Below are positions 1 to 6,006 of a stretch of 10,404 nucleotides of DNA, one piece after another. The stretch is taken from positions 1 through 10,404 of the forward strand of contig CALKVB010000536.1 of NCBI GenBank assembly GCA_937996605.1. The letters are read 5' to 3'. The notes under the pieces are model-generated. The model was not told the DNA's origin. It saw only the letters and a program-made list of their open reading frames with translations, and did no database searches. The stretch's first letter is position 1; each line of letters opens with the position of its first letter. Origin of the DNA: an uncultured Oxalobacteraceae bacterium. Its GTDB lineage: Bacteria > Pseudomonadota > Gammaproteobacteria > Burkholderiales > Burkholderiaceae_D. A program made the translations under genes and the position numbers.

Positions 1-1518
1 TGCCTCTTCTCGCTTCCCCGCTTCTAACAAAATACTCATCTTACAATGCCACGAAAGAAGTAGCTCAGGCTCTTTTTGCAGCGCCAGTTCCACGTTTCTC
101 AGTGCCTCCTCGAGTTGGTGATGTCCTTGTTGAATTCGTGCTTGAGCCAGCAAACTCGGCGCTGCCTGCGGAGCAAGCAAAATCGCTTGTTGCGCACCCG
201 CTTTTGCTCTCTGAAACCAAATTTCATCTCGTGTGCTGGCATAGTAGTTCGACAACTGCCCCAAAGACATATAGGCAACGGCTTCGGCATTTTGCGGCTC
301 ATGTTCCAGCACAGTTTGAAAATGCTGAATCGCACTTGCGAGCAAAATGGCACGAGGACGAATTTGGTATTCAGTCAAATCATGTATCCCCTGCTTCATT
401 TCACTGGCACTGGAATACGGAGTCAAAATTGACTGAAGACGTCCCCAATGCACGACGCTCTGCCAGATGAGCAACGAAACAAAAACGAGCGATACCGATA
501 CCATCAAATAGTAAGGTTTCAGCCTATACCTAGCCGATTTCAAAGCAGCAGTATCGAGCTCCTTTTTCATACTTTGCAACGATTCCTGTGCCTCTTGTTT
601 CAATCGACGTAAATCTTCTTTGCTTAGACTCTGTGACCACATTTCTGTAGGAATTAGAGGGAAACACAGTGTCCGTAATTCAGTAGCAGTCGGCCTCAAA
701 GATGCATCCTTAGAAGTCAAGCGCTGCAATAAGTCTCGCACAGCATCCGCCATATTCTGCGGCCAAAACCACTCAGTAGAACTCAGTTGCAATTTGGACG
801 CGACCTGCGCGATGCCACTCATTTCAGAAAACGGCGAGCACCCGCAAAAAAACAAATACCAACTCAGTCCAATCGCATATAAATCACTTGCCGTTTGAGG
901 TGTTGGCTGAGTAAACCGTTCTGGGGCGAGGTAAGCTAAATTTGAAAAGGAATCACTGTGTGCATCTAAGTCGATGCTCCCTGTTGCGCCAAAAGGAAGA
1001 AGGGAAAAATTCAAAATTCGAATATGTCCAGAACGATCCAGCAAAAGATTTTCTGGTCTCAAATTTCCATGCACCAAACCCAATGCGTGAGCCTCACTCA
1101 GTGCACTTGCAACTTCGAATAAATATTTAACTAAGCCTACCTGCTTATCAGAGATCAGCTCAACTTCGTTAAGCGGCTGCCCAGTAACCGCCTCCATCAC
1201 CACATACACACACTGATCAAGCACTTCCACACTATGAATGCGAACAAAGGCAGCATGCTGCAACGACGCAACCATACGCACCCTTTGCAGAAGATGATCA
1301 AAAGCCTGTTCTGACTTGTTTGGCTGCTGTGATGCACTAAATTGGTCACCTGCAGCCACTACGCAGTCATAAGAAATTTTACGTATCCATACTGCTCTTG
1401 ATAGGTTCGGATCAAATGCCTCAAAGAGCTCACCGTCAGCATCAAGCCGAATACGCTTTCCCAATTGATAGTGAAATAGCTCAACACCTGAATTGGTCAA
1501 ACTCTGATTTGAATCCAT
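1..1518 (-). CDS. Membrane pseudokinase-TPR protein A (C-terminus cut by window edge)
   Basis: An uninterrupted reading frame runs from an ATG at 1518 off the left edge, giving 506 visible residues. Residues about 16-290 have a protein-kinase fold, seen from a catalytic-loop-like segment at 150-157, the APE motif at 198-200, SDLYAIG near 211 and the conserved LRP Arg at 275. Catalytic residues are gone: R46 sits where the ATP-binding Lys belongs, R79 at the helix-C Glu, N152 at the HRD Asp, and N170-F171-S172 at DFG. No glycine-rich loop is visible. A single membrane segment lies at about 336-356 after a basic stretch, followed by TPR-like helices from about 390 onward, probably periplasmic. 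It aligns throughout with the 737-aa kinase-TPR protein encoded at 9623-7410. It is probably a non-catalytic sensor or scaffold. No clear Shine-Dalgarno precedes the ATG, so the start is provisional, although the N-terminus lines up with the paralogue. Confidence 0.85.
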   Translation of the reverse strand, partial: MDSNQSLTNSGVELFHYQLGKRIRLDADGELFEAFDPNLSRAVWIRKISYDCVVAAGDQFSASQQPNKSEQAFDHLLQRVRMVASLQHAAFVRIHSVEVLDQCVYVVMEAVTGQPLNEVELISDKQVGLVKYLFEVASALSEAHALGLVHGNLRPENLLLDRSGHIRILNFSLLPFGATGSIDLDAHSDSFSNLAYLAPERFTQPTPQTASDLYAIGLSWYLFFCGCSPFSEMSGIAQVASKLQLSSTEWFWPQNMADAVRDLLQRLTSKDASLRPTATELRTLCFPLIPTEMWSQSLSKEDLRRLKQEAQESLQSMKKELDTAALKSARYRLKPYYLMVSVSLVFVSLLIWQSVVHWGRLQSILTPYSSASEMKQGIHDLTEYQIRPRAILLASAIQHFQTVLEHEPQNAEAVAYMSLGQLSNYYASTRDEIWFQRAKAGAQQAILLAPQAAPSLLAQARIQQGHHQLEEALRNVELALQKEPELLLSWHCKMSILLEAGKREEA

Positions 1519-1622
1519 AGATGTGCGTCAACTAAGCGAATGTAGGACATTAAATGGCGAGAAAGTAAGCTAAGGCAGCTCGCTCATATTCTACCGTCAA
1601 TCATCTTAATTGCAGTGCTTCA

Positions 1623-1650
1623 ATTGAAATACCTCCATTGAAGTACCTAC
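1623..1650. repeat. Two 14-bp imperfect tandem repeats upstream of pseudokinase A
   Basis: Units ATTGAAATACCTCC (1623-1636) and ATTGAAGTACCTAC (1637-1650) are head to tail and match at 12 of 14 positions. The same stretch also contains a perfect 7-bp inverted repeat, CTTCAAT (1618-1624) and ATTGAAG (1637-1643). They lie about 105-130 nt upstream of the start at 1518, in the gap after the cyclase gene. Position and spacing fit an operator for a dimeric regulator, but that is inference. A possible -10 (TAGAAT on the minus strand, 1588-1593) lies between the repeats and the gene, without a convincing -35. Confidence 0.4.
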
Positions 1651-1684
1651 ATTACAGCTATAGGACTCACTTCCCGTGTCGTTT

Positions 1685-1702
1685 GATCATCGCTGGATGA
1701 TC
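1685..1702 (-). terminator. Perfect hairpin at the end of the cyclase gene
   Basis: GATCATC and GATGATC form a perfect 7-bp stem around a 4-nt loop, overlapping the cyclase stop codon by one base. The bases that follow on the minus strand (AAACGAC) are not T-rich, so this is not a standard intrinsic terminator. It could protect the mRNA 3' end or mark the end of the operon. Confidence 0.35.
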
Positions 1703-2958
1703 TAAGTTCGCCTCGCATGATCGGGGATAGTGATTAAAATCGACGATACCTCAGTCGGGTCGTAAAGACGAAGATAAAAGTGAGCGATTCCCGCAGTGCC
1801 AAGCATCAAACTAGGTGATTCGCCAGCGCCATTATTGCCGCAAGGCCAAGGCCGTCCTTGTCGGAGGATTTGCTCGATACCATATTGCCCGACTTGTTCG
1901 GCAAGTTTGCTTAAGTTTGGGCGGTTCAAACTTTGCCCCGCCTGAATCAAAAGATCTGCATTTCCTGCGAGTCCATGACACAAAGAAAAATTCTCCGTCG
2001 CCAAAACTGACGCTAGGCTCAACGCTTCTGCAGTCGTCGAGATAGCGATTTCCAAATCATCTGCAATCGCTGAGTTCGAGGGGAGAATTTGTGATTGGCG
2101 CAGTCTCGCCAGACCTATACCAGGCGCTCCATGACACCAAGCAAGGCTATAACTTGCCTGAGCTTTGACTGGGTTTGACGAAGCCATCCGGTTGTCAGGC
2201 CAATTGCCACATTCACGATTTAGTTGTCTTCTCTCAAAATTTAATGCCCTCAGCGCCACTTGTAAATAATCCTGGTTTTGGCTGACTTGATACAGTTCAA
2301 GCAAGGCAGTCGCCATTCCCGAAGCACCGTGCGAAAATCCATTTAGATGAGCATCAGATTGACCGGGCGTTGTTTGCCACGAACTTTGATCATCGCATGT
2401 TACCGCTTTGCGCAGCAAATGTTGACCATGCAAGTCAGCAATCTCAAGCAATTCATCGCACTGCAAAACAGATGCCAAGCAAATCAACGCGGGGATAGCA
2501 CCCGCGCTGCCCGTCACAACATCGATCGCAATGGGATCCAGCTTTTCGCTCGCCAACCCTCGCAAAATGTCATGACTTTTTTCAAACAGCACGTGCCGCC
2601 CAGTAATTTGTGCTGCCTTTGCAAGCACAAAGGCTAAGCCAGTTTTACCCTCGAAAAAACTGGCTGACATATTCGTCTTAGCCTTATCAAGCAGAGACAA
2701 GGCTTGGTTTAAGGCGCCATCAATGCAACGCAATTGCTGTCTATCTTCGGTAAATCGATAAAGCTCCAACAACAACAATGCAATTCCCGCAGTGCCACCG
2801 TACAAGTCGCTGGACAAAGATCGAAATACATGTGACTTTGGTGCTTGGTATACCCAGCCTAGCCATGAACAACGGTCGCCATCCCAAATCGCATCGCGAC
2901 ACAGCTGACGCCCGATTACGTCCGCGACTTCGAGATAGTATTCTCTCGCAGCTTTCAT
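1702..2958 (-). CDS. LanC-like zinc-dependent lanthionine cyclase
   Basis: A 418-aa protein predicted to bind Zn2+ and catalyse addition of Cys thiols to dehydrated Ser/Thr, forming (methyl)lanthionine rings in the cytoplasm. It shows the repeated Gly-rich turns of the LanC alpha-toroid: YGGTAG near 53, FEGKTG near 102, TGSAG near 149, SHGASG near 209, WCHGAPG at 274-280, CHGLAG at 327-332 and MLGTAG near 385. Zinc ligands are C275, C327 and H328; H210 and D146 match the acid-base residues known in NisC. WCHGAPGIGLAR and the tail around 383-398 look more like the C-terminal domain of LanM synthetases than stand-alone class I LanC. There is no dehydratase domain, so dehydration must come from the neighbours. 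The ATG at 2958 overlaps the upstream stop as ATGA and has GGAGG 9 nt before it; a GTG two codons earlier would sit only 3 nt from that site. Confidence 0.9.
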   Translation of the reverse strand: MKAAREYYLEVADVIGRQLCRDAIWDGDRCSWLGWVYQAPKSHVFRSLSSDLYGGTAGIALLLLELYRFTEDRQQLRCIDGALNQALSLLDKAKTNMSASFFEGKTGLAFVLAKAAQITGRHVLFEKSHDILRGLASEKLDPIAIDVVTGSAGAIPALICLASVLQCDELLEIADLHGQHLLRKAVTCDDQSSWQTTPGQSDAHLNGFSHGASGMATALLELYQVSQNQDYLQVALRALNFERRQLNRECGNWPDNRMASSNPVKAQASYSLAWCHGAPGIGLARLRQSQILPSNSAIADDLEIAISTTAEALSLASVLATENFSLCHGLAGNADLLIQAGQSLNRPNLSKLAEQVGQYGIEQILRQGRPWPCGNNGAGESPSLMLGTAGIAHFYLRLYDPTEVSSILITIPDHARRT

Positions 2959-4025
2959 CGACACAATCCTCCAAGAAAGAAAGGCTGTTCGAAAATATCA
3001 AACTGTCCCGGATTCAAATAAGGTGCCTGCAATTTAAGTCCAGCATCGTCGAAGTATTTTTCGACAAAAGCATATTTTTCTTGTTCATTATTTTTTTGCT
3101 GAAGCCAAGCGTCAAATAATGCGGATGCAAGCAAACGACATCGGTGCAATCCAAAACTCGCACCATTTCCGGGATCATGCGCGACACCAATCCCAGGTGA
3201 CCAAATTTTTGTAAACATTGGTACGCCGGATTTCAGACCGTCACCTAATAATGCCGGCAAATCTGCAAGGATAGACGCGACTATAGAGTAATAGCGACTG
3301 GCAACATATAAAACAGCGGCATCGGCTCTGTCATACACAGCGCGATCAGCGAGAGTTTTGAAATGATAAGGCACTGCATAATGATTGAACTGCTGCGCAA
3401 TAAAGCGCAACAGCGGGACCGCTGACTGGCGTTTTATGTTGAAGTAAAAACGCAGCATCTGATAATCATCGAACTGATCTGAAAGAGTCTTACCAAAAGT
3501 GTGAAAGAACGAATCTAGCGGTGCTTCAATAAAGGGGAAAACTTTTAATTTCACCCTATCGCCAATCTTAGCGCCAGCACCTTGCCAAGATTCGAGAAGA
3601 TACGTGCCCGCCCAGGCTATTCGGCTTTGATCACCGCGTTTAACACATACACGCCCATCAGTTCCTAGGTAATAAATTTCCCATCCGTGATCCCAATTTT
3701 CGCTTCTCCCATTAGCATCTTTTAGCTGCTCAATGAAATCTGCAATTTCAAACTCGTCTGCCGAGCTCGATGGTTTCTGATCCATTTGTTTGTGTACGGG
3801 TGGTTCCGTTTGTCTTCCGATATAAAACGCACTGTATAAACGTGAACTCAAGGCATCAATAGAGCGATCTAGAGATTGCCTGTCTTGACCCAGTTCTTGC
3901 ATAGAACAATCAGGCACCTCCTCAAACTTCACAGCAAGATTAGCGACGCGGACGTAATTATTTCGAATAATTTCAGTGTGCGAGCAAATGTCCCAAACGG
4001 CTTCGTTGCTGATTCGCTCAGACAT
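2955..4025 (-). CDS. HopA1-family protein, probable phospho-Ser/Thr lyase
   Basis: A 356-aa protein of the family named after the Pseudomonas syringae effector HopA1. Family members in class V lanthipeptide and thioamitide clusters act with an APH-like kinase and are proposed to eliminate phosphate from phospho-Ser/Thr to give dehydroamino acids. Family-like blocks are RFYFN at 192-196, YHFKTL at 220-225, YDRADAAVLY at 231-240, GIGVAHDPG at 278-286 and SFGLHRC at 290-296. Residues 1-110 are more variable. There is no signal peptide or membrane segment. The ATG at 4025 is preferred because GGGAG lies 8 nt upstream; an in-frame ATG at 4040 and a TTG at 4076 are possible but have poorer sites. 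The start overlaps the kinase stop by 8 nt and the stop overlaps the cyclase ATG by 4 nt, so the three enzymes are probably made together. A role as a secreted effector is unlikely in this context. Family call is firm; the lyase role is inference. Confidence 0.83.
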   Translation of the reverse strand: MSERISNEAVWDICSHTEIIRNNYVRVANLAVKFEEVPDCSMQELGQDRQSLDRSIDALSSRLYSAFYIGRQTEPPVHKQMDQKPSSSADEFEIADFIEQLKDANGRSENWDHGWEIYYLGTDGRVCVKRGDQSRIAWAGTYLLESWQGAGAKIGDRVKLKVFPFIEAPLDSFFHTFGKTLSDQFDDYQMLRFYFNIKRQSAVPLLRFIAQQFNHYAVPYHFKTLADRAVYDRADAAVLYVASRYYSIVASILADLPALLGDGLKSGVPMFTKIWSPGIGVAHDPGNGASFGLHRCRLLASALFDAWLQQKNNEQEKYAFVEKYFDDAGLKLQAPYLNPGQFDIFEQPFFLGGLCR

Positions 4026-5136
4026 GGTCTGTTCTCCCATTGGCAGCGTCGACAAGATTGGGAAACCATTGCTCAACTAGCCTTCTTGGATCTTCAAAAA
4101 TAAATCGAGCCAATTGTAAAATGAGGGACATTGACGTGGGCATCGCCGATTCCTTCCAGACACCTTCATAAGTCGTTAGAACTAATCGCGCAGCAACAAA
4201 CTGAAGTAGTTCTATCAGGTCGTCAGGAGTTTGAAAGTTCAAATTGCATACTTGAGCATAGGTCTCCACAAGAGTCTGCATTGTAGAGTTCACCCCCGCT
4301 GGTGCTTCTCTCTCCTTCCGCAAGAGCTCTTCAATTAAAGGCGACGTGGTAAGCAAGGCTTGACTATTCTGATATTCGATCCAAAAAAGTAATGCAGAAT
4401 GTAACAGGCCAGCCAAGTCCCACCGACGATCACCGTAACCGAATAACTCCCAATCAATAATTTTGATTTGCGCTTGCTTCGCTTCATCAGGATAGATGAG
4501 ACAGTTGTCCCATTTCATATCACCATGTATCAACTGATCACATCGCCACATTCGCCTAACTGATTTCAAGCCTTTAAAAATAATAGGATGTTTCTTCATA
4601 TAGGCGAGCATGCTCTTCGCGCCTTTACTAGCATCCTCAGGAAAATCTTCAACCTCCAGTATCCAAACTGGCTTTCTTCGAATCGGCGCAGAATTATGCG
4701 CTTCAAACTCTACCAAATCAGCCGTATGATGAAATTGAGCGAGTGCCTGCGCCAATAGTTTATTGACCAAGTTTGAAAATCGACCGATACGCCAGCAGTA
4801 TTGGGTAATGCTTTCACTCTGGTGAACAAGATCGAGAACCAATACATAGCGTTGTGTATCAGCAAAATAAAGACGCGGTAATAGACTAGACCATTGCGGG
4901 TGTTGTGTGGCCTTGCGATACACGGCAATTTCAGCATTAAATATGTCGAGGCTTGCAGAGTCCATCGCCTTTACTTGCTTTACAAACAAACCGGAGCGTT
5001 CTCCCCGTGCAACGCGATAATTACGATTGCGGCGCCCTGCCGCCAATACTGACACATCGCCGTCGACGACTTCCTCTAGGCTCAACAACGAATGCGACGT
5101 TAGATAATGGATGAGGTTCGTTGAGGTCAGAAACAT
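4018..5136 (-). CDS. APH-fold phosphotransferase, probable precursor-peptide Ser/Thr kinase
   Basis: A 372-aa aminoglycoside-phosphotransferase-fold protein. Predicted ATP-binding Lys is K53 (GLFVKQV) with helix Glu E69. The catalytic loop is HGDMKWDN, with D206 as base and N211 as metal ligand; D228 in IIDWE replaces the DFG Asp and D236/D240 follow. All catalytic residues are present, so it should be active. Between a RiPP precursor and a HopA1 gene, the likely substrate is precursor Thr/Ser rather than an antibiotic, as for the class V kinases. The frame is open up to a TTG at 5271, but the 45 extra residues look unlike an APH N-terminus and the TTG lacks a good ribosome site. The ATG at 5136 begins just before the expected N-lobe, although it too has a weak ribosome site (CCCCCA before it). 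Antibiotic resistance is the main alternative, considered less likely. Confidence 0.85.
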   Translation of the reverse strand: MFLTSTNLIHYLTSHSLLSLEEVVDGDVSVLAAGRRNRNYRVARGERSGLFVKQVKAMDSASLDIFNAEIAVYRKATQHPQWSSLLPRLYFADTQRYVLVLDLVHQSESITQYCWRIGRFSNLVNKLLAQALAQFHHTADLVEFEAHNSAPIRRKPVWILEVEDFPEDASKGAKSMLAYMKKHPIIFKGLKSVRRMWRCDQLIHGDMKWDNCLIYPDEAKQAQIKIIDWELFGYGDRRWDLAGLLHSALLFWIEYQNSQALLTTSPLIEELLRKEREAPAGVNSTMQTLVETYAQVCNLNFQTPDDLIELLQFVAARLVLTTYEGVWKESAMPTSMSLILQLARFIFEDPRRLVEQWFPNLVDAANGRTDHV

Positions 5137-5287
5137 TGGGGGTAAGGTTACAAAAGGAAAAAAATCTACTTGGATGGGTAATCGAAGAACTGCCTTGAAA
5201 CGATGCAGAGACAAACATTGTGGTAATGCACTTCGGTGGAGCTCATACACAAACACAAGTAGGAACTCCAACCGAGTCTAGCCGTCG

Positions 5288-5342
5288 AGCTGCGTTCACA
5301 TCGTATTCCGATGCGCGCTACAGCATTAAGAATTAGGCAGCT
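5288..5342 (-). other. Structured intergenic RNA between precursor and synthetase genes
   Basis: Just after the precursor stop, minus-strand RNA can form an outer 6-bp helix (GCAGCT/AGCTGC, 5337-5342 with 5288-5293) enclosing a 7-bp hairpin (5297-5315, loop GAATA, one G-U pair). The G-U means the inner stem is complete only in the minus-strand transcript. There is no following T-run, so it is not a standard terminator. It could stabilise precursor mRNA or lower read-through into the enzyme genes, a common need in RiPP operons. Role is inference. The rest of the 215-nt gap before 5136 shows nothing clear. Confidence 0.35.
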
Positions 5343-5351
5343 AAGGCAAAA

Positions 5352-5747
5352 CTATGGAGCGACATAAAGTTCTTGAACTGCAGCTTTTGAAGTACCGCAA
5401 ACCTGTGGGCAGGTTTCTTTCGTCGCGGGCTCACCTGCATTCATAGTCGAATTAGTTGAATTTGGCGCGACATAAATATCTTCAGAATTGCCCTTGTTAG
5501 TACCGCAGATTTGTGGACAAGTCGCATTCGTCGCAGGTCCATTTGGATCAAGTACTACCTGTGTTTGTGCTGGAGCGACATAAGCATCTTCTGCTTTAAT
5601 CGCGTTCGAGTCACAAATTTGTGGGCAAGTTGCATTGGTTGCAGGGCAACTCTTAACAGTGGTTGGCTCTGTCGCAGACGTGTCACTCACAGAAGTTTGC
5701 ATTGGCAAATCATATTGATCCACAGTATTCGTATCGTTAGACATCAT
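5352..5747 (-). CDS. Three-module RiPP (lanthipeptide-type) precursor peptide
   Basis: A 131-aa acidic peptide with no signal peptide or membrane segment. Residues 1-34 form a Ser/Thr/Asp-rich leader. Three 25-residue modules follow at 35-59, 71-95 and 107-131, separated by two variable 11-residue linkers, so the period is exactly 36. Each module starts PATxxTCPQ(I/V)C and ends YVAP; the last YVAP is the protein's C-terminus. Twelve of 25 module positions are invariant: P, A, T, T, C, P, Q, C, Y, V, A, P. Each has two Thr and two Cys in the conserved part (for module 1 T37, T40, C41, C45), suited to two overlapping methyllanthionine rings; an extra C34 precedes module 1. The linkers have no Cys. 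Two adjacent ATGs open the frame; AAGGAG lies 7 nt before the first. No known family recognised; the precursor call rests on repeats, Cys/Thr content and the modification genes beside it. Confidence 0.85.
   Translation of the reverse strand: MMSNDTNTVDQYDLPMQTSVSDTSATEPTTVKSCPATNATCPQICDSNAIKAEDAYVAPAQTQVVLDPNGPATNATCPQICGTNKGNSEDIYVAPNSTNSTMNAGEPATKETCPQVCGTSKAAVQELYVAP
5355..5645 (-). repeat. Three diverged 75-bp units on a 108-bp period
   Basis: The precursor modules correspond to 5571-5645, 5463-5537 and 5355-5429, an exact 108-bp period. The copies are diverged in DNA, with many third-base differences at invariant residues: Pro-Ala-Thr is CCT GCA ACC, CCT GCG ACG and CCC GCG ACG; the two Cys codons alternate TGC and TGT. 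This points to an old duplication kept by selection on the peptide. Confidence 0.9.
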
Positions 5748-5754
5748 TGTTCAA

Positions 5755-5760
5755 CTCCTT
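5755..5760 (-). promoter_or_regulatory. Strong ribosome binding site of the precursor gene
   Basis: AAGGAG with 7 nt before the first of two tandem ATGs (10 nt to the second). It favours the first ATG and is the best site in the window, matching the need for excess precursor over enzymes. Confidence 0.8.
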
Positions 5761-5887
5761 CAAGGTTAAAAATAGGTAGCAAAATTACCTCGCCACCTTC
5801 GCTTCGGTGATGAATTCCCAGCCAAATACCGATTTAGAAATGTCCCCATCACACAATCTGATTATTTGATAGGAGTATCACTTAAAA

Positions 5888-5916
5888 GATATAGAAAGGT
5901 TTTCATCGTTAATTAA
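5888..5916 (-). promoter_or_regulatory. Weak candidate promoter for the precursor operon
   Basis: On the minus strand TTAATT (5911-5916) and TATATC (5888-5893) are 17 nt apart, matching sigma-70 hexamers at about 3 and 4 of 6 positions. It lies in the 259-nt gap between the nitrilase-like gene and the precursor and would leave a leader of about 140 nt. No stronger candidate was seen in the gap, and no clear terminator for the gene before it. Confidence 0.2.
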
Positions 5917-6006
5917 AGCAAGAAAAATGCCACCACAATATTTGCATCCTTCACTTCGCTATTCAAGCTTCCTGCTTTTTCTACACCTAGCTTCGATCAA
6001 ATACTC

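Noticed and set aside
1603..1612. CAATTAAGAT shared upstream of pseudokinase A and kinase B (9638-9647)
   Set aside because: A single AT-rich 10-mer at very different distances from the two starts (85 and 15 nt); chance is a sufficient explanation.
2955..4025. Type III secretion effector (HopA1)
   Set aside because: No chaperone, secretion gene or virulence context nearby; the gene is embedded in a RiPP enzyme set.
4026..4076. Longer HopA1 start at TTG 4076 or ATG 4040
   Set aside because: The ATG at 4025 has GGGAG at 8 nt and overlaps the kinase stop, a typical coupled start.
4018..5136. Aminoglycoside resistance gene
   Set aside because: The fold fits, but overlap with a HopA1 gene and placement after a Thr/Cys-repeat precursor point to a peptide kinase.
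5021..5218. Minus-strand 65-aa ORF between precursor and kinase
   Set aside because: Mostly overlaps the kinase N-terminus in another frame; no Cys/Thr motif like the precursor modules and no convincing start.
5137..5271. TTG-initiated 45-residue N-terminal extension of the APH-like kinase
   Set aside because: Residues do not resemble an APH N-lobe, the TTG has no good ribosome site, and an ATG follows at the expected place.
5355..5645. CRISPR-like or mobile repeat array
   Set aside because: The 108-bp units are in frame in a coding gene, diverged mainly at silent sites, and have no spacer-repeat structure.
5768..5790. Possible attenuator: AGGTA/TACCT stem followed by a T-run, just before the precursor ribosome site
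   Set aside because: The stem is only 5 bp and partly A-T, too weak to support without folding energy or conservation.
5511..5810. Forward-strand 99-aa ORF over the precursor
   Set aside because: Antisense shadow of the repeated precursor; no ribosome site and no recognisable protein features.
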